NCBI RefSeq assembly: GCF_029958905.1
Contig: NZ_CP124614.1
Span: forward strand, 3,038,001 to 3,102,000
DNA length: 64,000 nucleotides
Direction: 5' to 3'
DNA from: Vibrio sp. YMD68
GTDB lineage: Bacteria > Pseudomonadota > Gammaproteobacteria > Enterobacterales > Vibrionaceae
A program made the translations under genes and the position numbers. This document shows, one piece after another, positions 18,758 through 27,336 of the stretch; the first letter of the stretch is position 1; each line of letters opens with the position of its first letter. A model generated the notes under the pieces. The model was not told the DNA's origin. It did no database searches and was given only the letters and a program-made list of their open reading frames with translations.

Positions 18758-19216
18758 ATGTCTTATACAAACACGATTACTCCATGCGCCATCTACGTTG
18801 ACGGCGCTGCGCCCAATAATCAACACGGCTGCCTAAAAGGTGGGATTGGCATAGCGATTTACAACTCAGAGCAGCAATTGATTCATACCGACTCGACGAC
18901 CATCAATAGACCTACTGATAACGCTGAATTAGAGCTTATCGCGCTGGTGGAAGGGTTAGAATTCGCTAATGATGGCGATACGGTCTATTCAGACAATGAG
19001 TATTGCGTAAAGGGTTACAATGAATGGCTGGACGGTTGGAAAGCCAAAGGCTGGCGTAAAGCCAATAATAAACCCATTGCCAATCGTGAGCTTTGGCAAC
19101 TAGTGGACTCACTGCGCTCAGTGAAGTTTGTGCATGTCGTTAAAGTAAAAGCTCATGCGGGCATTGAAGGGAATGAAAAGGCCGACAAACTGGCGACACA
19201 AGCCGCAATACGCTGA
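18758..19216 (+). CDS. RNase HI-family ribonuclease
   Basis: 152 aa from the ATG at 18758, which has an AAGGAAAT ribosome site (the frame opens at 18719). The four acidic catalytic residues are Asp15 (YVDGAA), Glu57 (NAELEL), Asp79 (YSDNEY) and Asp143 (NEKADKLA); the conserved His133 (KAHAG) is present. It degrades the RNA strand of RNA-DNA hybrids. Being island-borne and beside Gp2-like genes, it may remove primers or R-loops during element replication. It is distinct from the chromosomal rnhA, which is not in this window. Confidence 0.87.
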   Translation: MSYTNTITPCAIYVDGAAPNNQHGCLKGGIGIAIYNSEQQLIHTDSTTINRPTDNAELELIALVEGLEFANDGDTVYSDNEYCVKGYNEWLDGWKAKGWRKANNKPIANRELWQLVDSLRSVKFVHVVKVKAHAGIEGNEKADKLATQAAIR

Positions 19217-19342
19217 TATTTACCCCGCTCACAGAGCGCTAGGAGTGAGACAAGGAGTGTCCTCCTTGTCTATCAACCGACACCATTATCAAACAAACAA
19301 GCCCACGTTTATGTTTACCACGCAACATGGAGCCTATCTAAC

Positions 19343-20008
19343 ATGAGCCGATATCTTTACCCTACACCAGCCAACCTTAATCAAACACCGGACACCAAAC
19401 ACACCTTGTTGAATATTCAATCGGCACTCACCGATGCCATGGGACGTTACCAGCAACTGGTTATCCTACCCGTTTCGTTAATCGTACCGGCAGGGCTTAA
19501 CATCTACTGCAATGAAGACACCGGAGAGTCTCACCTACATCACTTAATGACTTCATTACAACAGCGCATTAACGATTCTGTTGACGGGTATCATGAAAAA
19601 GGACAAATCGTTGGCGTGTGGGAGGCCAATATCACCACCAGGCCTATCAGGTACAAGTTATGCTTACTTCTCAATCAGACCTGGATGCAATCTCATCCAG
19701 ACAGCTATTCTTGTTTCAGAGCACGCATTCAAGATAGCTGGCGGTCGACATTAGGCCTGTTACCTTCTCACGACAGCTACCCTGCCTCCAGCCTTGTATC
19801 CACACTCAAAGCCGAAGCGGTATCGATTAATCAACGACAAGGGTTTCTACTGGTACAGAAACAGCTAAACCATGTTTACAAACAGATAATCAACCATTTG
19901 ATGCTAGATAAACCTGTCGTCACTGGATACTCACTCGGCTGTGGCGTATTTAAACCTGAAGTCAAACCCGGCCATAGCGAAGGCCTTGCGCCCTCACTGA
20001 GTGATTAA
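19343..20008 (+). CDS. Divergent Gp2-like protein
   Basis: 221 aa. I see no database-level family match, but its layout parallels the Gp2-like protein at 17688: IQSALTDAMGRYQQLVILPVS against YSSLQHYPRTFAIRVDL, and RYKLCLLLNQTW then ARIQDSWRSTLGL against HYHVVLLFNADA then ARIKKAWLRALNY. The HUH histidines are not kept (RYK instead of HYH), so it may be a non-catalytic partner. ATG at 19343. The C-terminus (VVTGYSLGCGVFKPEVK) is unlike the paralogue. Confidence 0.6.
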   Translation: MSRYLYPTPANLNQTPDTKHTLLNIQSALTDAMGRYQQLVILPVSLIVPAGLNIYCNEDTGESHLHHLMTSLQQRINDSVDGYHEKGQIVGVWEANITTRPIRYKLCLLLNQTWMQSHPDSYSCFRARIQDSWRSTLGLLPSHDSYPASSLVSTLKAEAVSINQRQGFLLVQKQLNHVYKQIINHLMLDKPVVTGYSLGCGVFKPEVKPGHSEGLAPSLSD

Positions 20009-20208
20009 TACGGGTTAGTACCAAATGCTTCCATCAAAGGAAAGAGCAGATGTTCAGTCAGTAACCACAGATACAAGCCTGTCACCATAAACTTAATCGT
20101 TGTGATGTCCCTCGCGATGAGTTGAAGTTGGTATTCCGTCTGTGACCGAGTATTGATATCAGGCTTACGATTACATTTAGAGAAAATATCAGAAATTCGT
20201 TTATACAT
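20005..20208 (-). CDS. Possible 67-aa membrane protein
   Basis: Basic N-terminus, then one hydrophobic segment (FMVTGLYLWLLTEHLLFPLM) near the C-terminus. It is convergent with the preceding gene and overlaps it by 4 bp. The ribosome site is poor (AAGG at 14 nt). No family recognised; could be chance. Confidence 0.35.
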   Translation of the reverse strand: MYKRISDIFSKCNRKPDINTRSQTEYQLQLIARDITTIKFMVTGLYLWLLTEHLLFPLMEAFGTNPY

Positions 20209-20236
20209 TAAAGAGCGCGCCTTAGCTGTAATTGCA

Positions 20237-20271
20237 GAGACTCACAATCTATCAAAGATAGAGGGAGTCTC
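20237..20271 (+). promoter_or_regulatory. Leader hairpin covering a ribosome binding site
   Basis: Two nested stems, GAGACTC/GAGTCTC and CTATC/GATAG, in a 35-nt element. The 3' arm contains the purine-rich GAGGGAG ribosome site and ends 2 nt before the ATG at 20274. Pairing would hide the ribosome site, suggesting control of translation by folding, temperature or a factor. Confidence 0.5.
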
Positions 20272-20273
20272 CA

Positions 20274-20369
20274 ATGCAAGATAATCAAGTGGGCTTTATG
20301 ACTGAGTTGAACGTCGCCATACAACCACTCAGCGCAATGAGCATCAGAGGCCGCGATGATACAAGATAG
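20274..20369 (+). CDS. Small ORF, 31 aa
   Basis: ATG with GAGGGAG directly upstream encodes a 31-residue peptide starting MQDNQVGFMTELN. No family recognised. Its end overlaps the start of the next ORF (ATG at 20356), so the two may be translationally coupled. It lies between the replication-like genes and hcp. Confidence 0.4.
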   Translation: MQDNQVGFMTELNVAIQPLSAMSIRGRDDTR

Positions 20370-20559
20370 ACATCCACACTCATATCACATGGTGAGCGAC
20401 GAGCCTTGCGAGCAAGAAGTTGCCCAGCCTGAGCAAGAAGTTGCCCGAATCGAGCAAGAAGTTGCCCAGCAAACCAAGCCCTCCTGTAAGTTGTTGATTA
20501 TATTGAAATCGAATTTTGGCATACGTTATGCATTAACACGTCGTCAACTCAGTAAATAA
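20356..20559 (+). CDS. Small ORF with heptad tandem repeats, 67 aa
   Basis: Contains three 7-residue repeats (EQEVAQP, EQEVARI, EQEVAQQ) encoded by 21-bp DNA repeats at 20410-20472, a possible short coiled coil. The 3' part covers the candidate sigma-54 promoter of hcp, so either the ORF or the promoter call is doubtful. There is no ribosome site of its own, but it overlaps the upstream 31-aa ORF. Confidence 0.35.
   Translation: MIQDRHPHSYHMVSDEPCEQEVAQPEQEVARIEQEVAQQTKPSCKLLIILKSNFGIRYALTRRQLSK
20410..20472 (+). repeat. Three 21-bp direct tandem repeats
   Basis: GAGCAAGAAGTTGCCC plus 5 variable bases, three times with no spacer. The unit is a multiple of 3, so copy-number change would keep the frame of the 67-aa ORF. 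Confidence 0.8.
20517..20532 (+). promoter_or_regulatory. Candidate sigma-54 promoter of hcp
   Basis: TGGCATACGTTATGCA has GG and GC separated by exactly 10 bp, as required by sigma-54 (consensus TGGCAC-N5-TTGCA), and lies 44 bp before the hcp ATG. In V. cholerae, hcp operons are activated by VasH with sigma-54 (established knowledge). Confidence 0.6.
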
Positions 20560-20575
20560 ATAAAGGAAATACACT

Positions 20576-21094
20576 ATGCCAACGCCATGTTATATCTCTA
20601 TTCAAGGTGAAATTCAGGGACTCATCACATCAGGGGCGTGCACCTCTGATTCTATCGGCGACTCTTACGTTGAAGGGCACGAAGACGAAATGCTGGTTCA
20701 AAAGTTCGAGCATGTCATTTCGGTTCCAACGGACCCACAATCTGGTCAACCTTCTGGTCAGCGTGTGCATAAGCCGTTTAAATTCACCGTGTCTTTAAAC
20801 AAATCGGTGCCACTGCTTTACAATGCCCTCTCTTCAGGCGAGAAAATGAAAGAGGTCGAGCTAAAATGGTATCGCACATCCATTGAAGGTAAACAAGAGA
20901 ACTTCTTTACCACCAAGCTTGAAAACGCCTCTATTGTCGACATCGAATGTGAAATGCCACACTGCCAAGACCCATCCATGTCCGATTTCACTCAGAACCT
21001 GACCGTGTCAATGTCTTACCGCAAAATCACGTGGGACCACATTAACGCAGGCACATCAGGCTCTGATGATTGGCGTAAACCTATCGAAGCCTAA
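20576..21094 (+). CDS. hcp: Hcp, T6SS tube protein
   Basis: 172 aa, the usual length. It starts MPTPCYISIQGEIQG and contains RVHKPFKFTVSLNKSVPLLY, split by family-typical loops, and the C-terminal strand SMSYRKITWDH. Hcp hexamers form the expelled tube of the type VI secretion system and can carry effectors. AAGGAAA ribosome site. First gene of the auxiliary cluster hcp-vgrG-vasW-vasX-tsiV2; the T6SS structural genes are not in the window, so this Hcp must work with a system encoded elsewhere. Confidence 0.95.
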   Translation: MPTPCYISIQGEIQGLITSGACTSDSIGDSYVEGHEDEMLVQKFEHVISVPTDPQSGQPSGQRVHKPFKFTVSLNKSVPLLYNALSSGEKMKEVELKWYRTSIEGKQENFFTTKLENASIVDIECEMPHCQDPSMSDFTQNLTVSMSYRKITWDHINAGTSGSDDWRKPIEA

Positions 21095-21131
21095 TTTAGG
21101 TTTTTATTTTTCAAGAAGACAAGGAGGCCAT

Positions 21132-23240
21132 ATGGCCACATTGGCGTACACGATAACCGTAGAGGGACTGAGCGATGACGCCTTTAAGGTCACTCAATTT
21201 AGCGGGCAAGAGTCTTTATCGGCCAGCCAGTTTAACGACCGGCCTTGCTATGGCTTTTGTTATGACATCAACCTCGCCAGTCGCCTCTCCACCCTCACTG
21301 CGGACGATGTCGTTGACCGACGTGTTGAATTAAAGATGTACCGCAACCAGCAATTGGTTCAACGCGTTCACGGTATTGCGCGTGCTTTTACTCAAAAAGA
21401 GACGGGGCATCACCACACCTTCTATGCGCTGACCTTGGTGCCGGCGCTTGAGCGTTTATCCCTGCGCCATAATAGTCGTATTTTTCAACACCAAACGGCT
21501 CCTGATATCATCGCTACTTTGTTACAGGAAATGGGGATTGACGACTACACGTTTTCACTCACGCAAGCCTCGCTTGAGCGTGAGTTCTGTGTTCAGTACC
21601 GAGAAAGTGATTTGGATTTTCTGCACCGCCTCGCCGCAGAAGAAGGCATCGTCTACAGCTTTGCTCACGAAGCGGGCATGCACACCTTAATCTTCAGTGA
21701 CTCCAGCGCACTGCTGACCCAAATAGAGCCGCCAATACCTTACAACGCTCTCGGCGGTAGCGTGAGTGATACACCTTACATCCAAAGTTTTCACTATCAG
21801 TCTGAGTCTCACATCAGTCAGGTTGAGCTAAAAGACACCAGCTTCAAAAAGCCCGCCTACTCGTTTAGCCAAACCGCTCAAGCGGCGGACATCGAATACC
21901 AACAACCGGACTACGTGCATTTTGATGCGCCAGGCCGTTATAAAAAAGACGATAATGGCGCTAAATTCACTCAAGCTCGTCTTGAGTCTTTAAGACGCAA
22001 AGCGCAAGTCGCGACGGGTAAAAGTAACGAGCCTTTATTACGCGCTGGGTATCGATTTAATATGGATGGGCATCTCGATAACGTCTTCAATCGAGATTGG
22101 GTGCTGGTAACAATCAATCGCCAAGGCGAGCAACCTCAAGCGCTGGAAGAAGAGGCTGGGCATGGGGCCACCACCTACAATAATCAATGGGAGGCTATCC
22201 CTGCCCACCTCAACTGGCAAGCTGCTCCCCAAGTAAGACCGACCGTCGATGGCCCGATGATAGCCACGGTCGTTGGCCCTGAAGGTGAAGAGATTTTCTG
22301 CGACGAATACGGACGAGTTAAAATTCGTTTTCATTGGGATAGAGATGAGATTGACGATGAGCAGCGCTCTTGCTGGGTGAGAGTCTCACAAAGTTGGGCG
22401 GGCGGGCAATACGGCGCGATGGCTCTCCCTCGTATAGGACATGAAGTCATTGTCTCGTTTTTAAATGGCGACCCAGACCAACCCATCATCACTGGTCGCA
22501 CTTACCACGCGACGAACACGCCCCCCTATGCTCTGCCAGAGAATAAAACCAAAACCGTGCTTCGCAGTCAAACTCATCAAGGGGAAGGGTTTAACGAATT
22601 AAGCTTTGAAGACCAAGCGGAGAAAGAGCAAATCTATCTCCATGCTCAAAAAGACTTTGATGCTCAAGTGTTAAACGACATGACGCAGCACATTAAGCAT
22701 GACCAACACACGACGGTCGACAATGACCATTTCTCCCAAATCAAGAATAACCATCATCTGACGGTTGAAGGTGAGCGCCGCTCTCTTACCCAAAAAGACG
22801 CCACGGAGATTATAAAAGGAAGCCTGCATCAGAAAGTGGGCGATATTTACGTGATTGAATCGGCCAATGAGATTCACCTTAAAGCAGGGACAAAAGTGGT
22901 GATAGAAGCGGGCGCAGAGCTGACGTTAAAAGCGGGCGGCAGTTTTGTGAAAGTGGACGCATCTGGCGTGAGCCTTGTCGGGCCGGGCATTAATCTGAAC
23001 TCGGGAGGCAGCGCGGGCAGCGGCAGTGGGTTTGCAGGGAAAATGGCAGAATTGCCAAGTAGCATAACGACACTAGAGACCGATTCAGCATACTCTAGCA
23101 AGGCTGAAAACTTTGCCTCGGCCGCTATTCCCAGCTTCAGTGGAATACAGCAAAAACAAGCACTGCTGAGCGCAGCGAAGAATGACGTCGCCATTTGCCA
23201 AGCATGTGAAGAGGCGACCAACCAAGGTAATGAACAATGA
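21132..23240 (+). CDS. vgrG: VgrG, T6SS spike protein
   Basis: 702 aa from the ATG at 21132, with AAGGAGG 4 nt upstream (the frame opens earlier at 21066). N-terminal gp27-like region (about 1-370, including DLDFLHRLAAEEGIVY), then the gp5 OB-fold (GPEGEEIFCDEYGRVKIRF, CWVRVSQSWAGGQYG), then the beta-helix spike (HLKAGTKVVIEAGAELTLKA). A 75-residue tail after the spike has no toxin motif seen, so it probably only docks the next proteins. It overlaps vasW by 4 bp (ATGA). Confidence 0.95.
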   Translation: MATLAYTITVEGLSDDAFKVTQFSGQESLSASQFNDRPCYGFCYDINLASRLSTLTADDVVDRRVELKMYRNQQLVQRVHGIARAFTQKETGHHHTFYALTLVPALERLSLRHNSRIFQHQTAPDIIATLLQEMGIDDYTFSLTQASLEREFCVQYRESDLDFLHRLAAEEGIVYSFAHEAGMHTLIFSDSSALLTQIEPPIPYNALGGSVSDTPYIQSFHYQSESHISQVELKDTSFKKPAYSFSQTAQAADIEYQQPDYVHFDAPGRYKKDDNGAKFTQARLESLRRKAQVATGKSNEPLLRAGYRFNMDGHLDNVFNRDWVLVTINRQGEQPQALEEEAGHGATTYNNQWEAIPAHLNWQAAPQVRPTVDGPMIATVVGPEGEEIFCDEYGRVKIRFHWDRDEIDDEQRSCWVRVSQSWAGGQYGAMALPRIGHEVIVSFLNGDPDQPIITGRTYHATNTPPYALPENKTKTVLRSQTHQGEGFNELSFEDQAEKEQIYLHAQKDFDAQVLNDMTQHIKHDQHTTVDNDHFSQIKNNHHLTVEGERRSLTQKDATEIIKGSLHQKVGDIYVIESANEIHLKAGTKVVIEAGAELTLKAGGSFVKVDASGVSLVGPGINLNSGGSAGSGSGFAGKMAELPSSITTLETDSAYSSKAENFASAAIPSFSGIQQKQALLSAAKNDVAICQACEEATNQGNEQ

Positions 23241-24082
23241 ACCCCACACTTGAACGCTCTCAATCAGAAGAACTGTACCTTCTTGTTGAAGGTTCTATCC
23301 CTCATTTAACCAAGCAATTATATCAGCTCCCAGGGTTACTTGAGCAAGAGCCTCTTTTTTTACATCCGCCTTATCAAACGCTACTGAGCGTATCTCCCAT
23401 ATTGATAAAAGCCACCCCCGAAGTTCAACAGTGGTTTATTGAGCTCAACCAATACCAACACGGTTATTTCTTCTCTTCTCATTTAACATTGAGCGACGTC
23501 GCTAAGTCTCTGCGACGTCTCATTATGGCGCAAACCCCTGAAAACGAGATGGTTTTTTTGCGTTTCTTTGGCAGTAACGTAGCTTATATTTTATTGGACA
23601 CCCAATGCACCATGTTGTGGCAACCAATGAGTAAGGTTTGGCTCCATCAGTCCGGAGAGTGGCAAAGACTGGATACCCCCTTTAAAGTACCGCCAGTGGT
23701 AGGTAAGTCCCCGATAAAAATCACAGATGAACAATGGCAAAGGTTCCAACACCTCGCATGGCAAAGTGCGCTACCGAAGACACTCGAAGCCCATATGCTC
23801 GAATGGTTTCCAGAGTTCTGCCGCCCTATTGATGACTTAAACCGTTGGGTTTGCATTCATATGGAAACCGCTTATGTGAAAGGCTTTGAAACAGAGCAAG
23901 ATTTACTGTGTTACTTCAATATTCTCGGTTATTTGGGTGAGGAAGTGCTACTGGAGAATACCCATCCGAACCTGACACAGTTAATGGATACCCCGTCACT
24001 ACAAACACCATCACAACGGATAGCTCAGGCCGCAAACTTAGCTGAGCAAATCGCCAATAAAACAAAGGAGAATCGAGCGTGA
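23237..24082 (+). CDS. vasW: VasW-like DUF4123 adaptor/chaperone
   Basis: 281 aa. It contains a DUF4123 region (about 10-150) with SLRRLIMAQ, EMVFLRFFGSNVAYILL and a Trp-rich segment. DUF4123 proteins load a specific effector on VgrG. The order vgrG - DUF4123 - VasX-like effector - immunity is that of the V. cholerae auxiliary cluster with VasW, so it should serve the VasX-like protein. It overlaps both neighbours by 4 bp, implying translational coupling. Confidence 0.85.
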   Translation: MNPTLERSQSEELYLLVEGSIPHLTKQLYQLPGLLEQEPLFLHPPYQTLLSVSPILIKATPEVQQWFIELNQYQHGYFFSSHLTLSDVAKSLRRLIMAQTPENEMVFLRFFGSNVAYILLDTQCTMLWQPMSKVWLHQSGEWQRLDTPFKVPPVVGKSPIKITDEQWQRFQHLAWQSALPKTLEAHMLEWFPEFCRPIDDLNRWVCIHMETAYVKGFETEQDLLCYFNILGYLGEEVLLENTHPNLTQLMDTPSLQTPSQRIAQAANLAEQIANKTKENRA

Positions 24083-27000
24083 GCACCCCGAACAAAGTTG
24101 CTAAGTGTGCATCGACACACAATGCGAAAAGTAGCTCAGCCTTTTGTCCATTTCAATCGAATGAAATCGGTATCATCCCTGTCCGATATGCCTTTGATGA
24201 TATGAATGAGCAAGGACACCCCCTTCACCCACTGCCTGAGACCGATACGCAATGGCAAGGTCGACTTGCCCCAAAGCAGCGTCAGTATACGTTAAGGCAG
24301 TTACGTGATGGTTGGTTGTATGTGTATGACGAGACAGATAAAACCTTTCATGAATATCAGGTGAAAGGGTACGAGTTTACCAAATTTGATTGGTCAGCCG
24401 ATGAAGCAGATAAACCCGCTAATGAGCGTGGCAGCGAAGGTGAAACGAAAAGCTGCTTGGTCTACCCTGCGAAAAACACTCTCTCTATGACGTTTGCTCA
24501 TCAACGCTGGACATGGCGACTGTGTGAGCACATGCGCTCTCATGCATCCCATCGTTCGACCTGGATGCGGAAAGTGAATTTAAAACAGTTTCAATCGACA
24601 CTCAGTCATCCTCACGCAGGCCCTTCCACGGAGCTGGGTCAGTATGTTGCAGATATCGGTATAGGAAGCGCCCCCACCGACATTTTTGATGGTACTTGTA
24701 CACCATTAACACCGGTTGAAGGCGGCATTGACGACTTTAAACATGTGGCAGACAAGGCGGGGTGTTGGGATTTAGATTACCGAGCTGACTTGCCGGCTCA
24801 AGACTGCGGGATGTTTATTGCGCTCGATGACCCTCTAGCGGATGTGACCGACTTGTTTTTGCCTCTTGCAGAGGAGGTTACGTTGCGCAACACAGTTCAT
24901 CAAGATGAAGATAACCTTCACAAGCTGCAAATGGCTGAACTCACTCGAACATTGGGGCGCGTGAGAGTCGAAGATGATGACTTACCAGAGCAAGTGAAAG
25001 GTGACCCCACAAAGGGCATGGCGTTTGAGCGTCAGCTTACCGATTATTTAGCCACTCAATATCTAGCAGATAAAGAGCGCACAGCCCTTGAAGCGAATCC
25101 AAATGTGGGCAACGCCCCATTGACTCTGCTTCAAGAAGAAGCGCTTGAGAAGCTTTCTGAGCTACAAGAGACTTATCGCTTTACTCCTACTGATAAACAA
25201 CAAGAACATTGGCAACGTAATACTGTTTTTAGTGACGAAGTGAACTGGGATGAACTCGATGCTTTCCTTACTCAGTATTACACTCAGGTTAAAGGTCTAG
25301 ATGAGCGTATCGACGTCCTTTATCAAGACTTTATGACTGCATTTGAGCAACTGGGTACTGACCCGCTCCCCCTTGGGTTGGATAATCAAGACGAGGCTCA
25401 CCTAGCTTATCTACTTAGCTTAACCAGCCAGTACCTAGCGGTGGTTAAACAAGCGGTGACGACCGAACAAGCGAATGAACAGTTGAAGCAGTCGCTTTCT
25501 CTGGATTCACCCAAGACGCTTTTCGCCCTAGCTTCACTCGGGTTTAAGTTGGAAAACTGGCAGGCACTGAACGCCTACGTAGATGAACTTGGCAACACTC
25601 TGCTCTCAATGGATAACTCCAGTGACATGGTCACCGTATCGGGGGCAATTGCCAACTGGGGCGGGTTCACCGGTGACGTGCGCATGCACGAAAAAGCGTG
25701 GTTTAAAGCGCTAACAGAGCCAGTTCAGTTAAGTTTCACTGCGCTACAAAACGCCGTTTCAGGGCAAGCCCATGACAGTTGGCGTGCCATCTCTAACTTT
25801 CTGTTCCCTAGTCAGATGAATACTACCGATACAATAGAAGGATTAATCAGCAATTTACGATTGGTTACCTTAGAGGCCATCGTGAATCCAGAAGCTATTG
25901 TAGTGCATAACCCGGACTATCCAGCACAGTTAGCAGCATGGCAGCGAAAGTTAAACACAGAAATGGCAACCATCCGTCGTATCAACCAGCTTCCATCAGG
26001 GAGCGTAACGCCAAAGAATCACCAGATACAAACTATGCGCAGTGCTCAGCAGAAAATGCAGAAGTTGTTGAGTAGTGAGTTGCCGATGATGGTGATGCTT
26101 AAGCATGAAGCGGTCAATAATACCGCCAAGCAAATGCTCAATGATGCAATTGAACGGAGTTGGCAACAAGGTAAGCAGTTCACCCAAGCATCCTGGGAAA
26201 AGTTGGGTAAAATGGGCGGTGTGGTCGCCATCCTTAACCTTTGGAATATGTCGGTTGTTCTGCAAAACATTCGCCTTAAAACTGCACAACACCCGGAAAG
26301 TGATTTGTGGACCAATCCAGCGATTAGAGAAGCGACCTATGCGACAGGTTATGCGGTCTCTGCTGTTGCCGCAGTGTGGCGAGATGCCAAGTGGGACATC
26401 CTTGCTAAGGATTCAGAATTACTTAAAAAAAGCCTTAACATAGCGATAAAAGAAGAAGGAACTTCAAAAGCAGCAGCACTCAAAACCTTTGCGAAAACCA
26501 CGGCGGCGGTGTCTTTGTTTGGCTTAATTGCCACAGGATTAGAGACATGGGAAAGTGGCGAAAAAGCTTGGGATTCTAGTCACTCTCCAATGGAACGGTT
26601 GGGTTATGGTTTGAAAGGGGGAGCAACCGCAGCTCAATCTGTAGCCTTTCTACTCCAATTTAGAGCAAATATACTGAGTCGATTTGGCACTACCAGTATC
26701 GGAGCTACAATCGCCCCTTGGATGCTAACTACGCTGATGGTTGCAGGTATTGTGTATCTTATTGGCGTTGTCATCATTAATGTCTTTAAGCGCTCCGAAC
26801 TTGACAAATGGCTGCTTCACTCCACATGGGGGAAAGAGTCAAAACAGTGGAATGCTATTGAGGAGTTAACTCACTTAGAGAGGATTATTCATAAGCCTCA
26901 GGTTCAACTTAACTCAATTCCTAACCGTACCCCTGCCCAGTGGATGGACTCAGGCACCAACCAATGGCAATTAGAAATAACGCTCCCTGCGTTTACCAAA

Positions 27001-27336
27001 GGTCAGTCCATTGGTTTACAAATCACTCGCAAACCTAAAGAGAAAACCTACAGCTATGGTTCTACTGAGGAGCAATCAGCGGTGATGATGAATGAGCAGA
27101 ACGGCACATGGCGTCAAGATAAAGAAGAAGGTAGCCCTGTCATCTATCGATTAGACTTGGGCGGCACCACGGATGATACCATTACGGTGCTAGTTAGCAT
27201 GCCGTTTAACTGGCAAGCGGATGAGCACCAACAGCTTGGCTATGTGGCGTCGGGTAGTCGCCAGGGTGATTTAACCGTAGAGCCTGCACCGAAAGAATTT
27301 GCTACTCGTATTATTGAAGTGAGATTAGATAAATGA
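24079..27336 (+). CDS. vasX: VasX-like pore-forming T6SS effector
   Basis: 1085 aa, the length I recall for V. cholerae VasX. The N-terminal region (CPFQSNEIGIIPVRYAFDD; LRQLRDGWLYVYDE) is the toxin VasX N-terminal/PH-like domain that binds lipid. A long helical middle is followed by hydrophobic helices near 790-810 (TTAAVSLFGLIATGLETW) and 880-905 (LMVAGIVYLIGVVIINVF), the colicin-like membrane-inserting part. The C-terminal about 150 residues form a beta-rich domain. It kills by making inner-membrane pores. Cognate immunity follows with a 4-bp overlap. Confidence 0.9.
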   Translation: MSTPNKVAKCASTHNAKSSSAFCPFQSNEIGIIPVRYAFDDMNEQGHPLHPLPETDTQWQGRLAPKQRQYTLRQLRDGWLYVYDETDKTFHEYQVKGYEFTKFDWSADEADKPANERGSEGETKSCLVYPAKNTLSMTFAHQRWTWRLCEHMRSHASHRSTWMRKVNLKQFQSTLSHPHAGPSTELGQYVADIGIGSAPTDIFDGTCTPLTPVEGGIDDFKHVADKAGCWDLDYRADLPAQDCGMFIALDDPLADVTDLFLPLAEEVTLRNTVHQDEDNLHKLQMAELTRTLGRVRVEDDDLPEQVKGDPTKGMAFERQLTDYLATQYLADKERTALEANPNVGNAPLTLLQEEALEKLSELQETYRFTPTDKQQEHWQRNTVFSDEVNWDELDAFLTQYYTQVKGLDERIDVLYQDFMTAFEQLGTDPLPLGLDNQDEAHLAYLLSLTSQYLAVVKQAVTTEQANEQLKQSLSLDSPKTLFALASLGFKLENWQALNAYVDELGNTLLSMDNSSDMVTVSGAIANWGGFTGDVRMHEKAWFKALTEPVQLSFTALQNAVSGQAHDSWRAISNFLFPSQMNTTDTIEGLISNLRLVTLEAIVNPEAIVVHNPDYPAQLAAWQRKLNTEMATIRRINQLPSGSVTPKNHQIQTMRSAQQKMQKLLSSELPMMVMLKHEAVNNTAKQMLNDAIERSWQQGKQFTQASWEKLGKMGGVVAILNLWNMSVVLQNIRLKTAQHPESDLWTNPAIREATYATGYAVSAVAAVWRDAKWDILAKDSELLKKSLNIAIKEEGTSKAAALKTFAKTTAAVSLFGLIATGLETWESGEKAWDSSHSPMERLGYGLKGGATAAQSVAFLLQFRANILSRFGTTSIGATIAPWMLTTLMVAGIVYLIGVVIINVFKRSELDKWLLHSTWGKESKQWNAIEELTHLERIIHKPQVQLNSIPNRTPAQWMDSGTNQWQLEITLPAFTKGQSIGLQITRKPKEKTYSYGSTEEQSAVMMNEQNGTWRQDKEEGSPVIYRLDLGGTTDDTITVLVSMPFNWQADEHQQLGYVASGSRQGDLTVEPAPKEFATRIIEVRLDK

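Noticed and set aside
20410..20472. Possible CRISPR-like repeats
   Set aside because: The three 21-bp units are contiguous with no spacers, and no cas genes are present; a simple tandem repeat.
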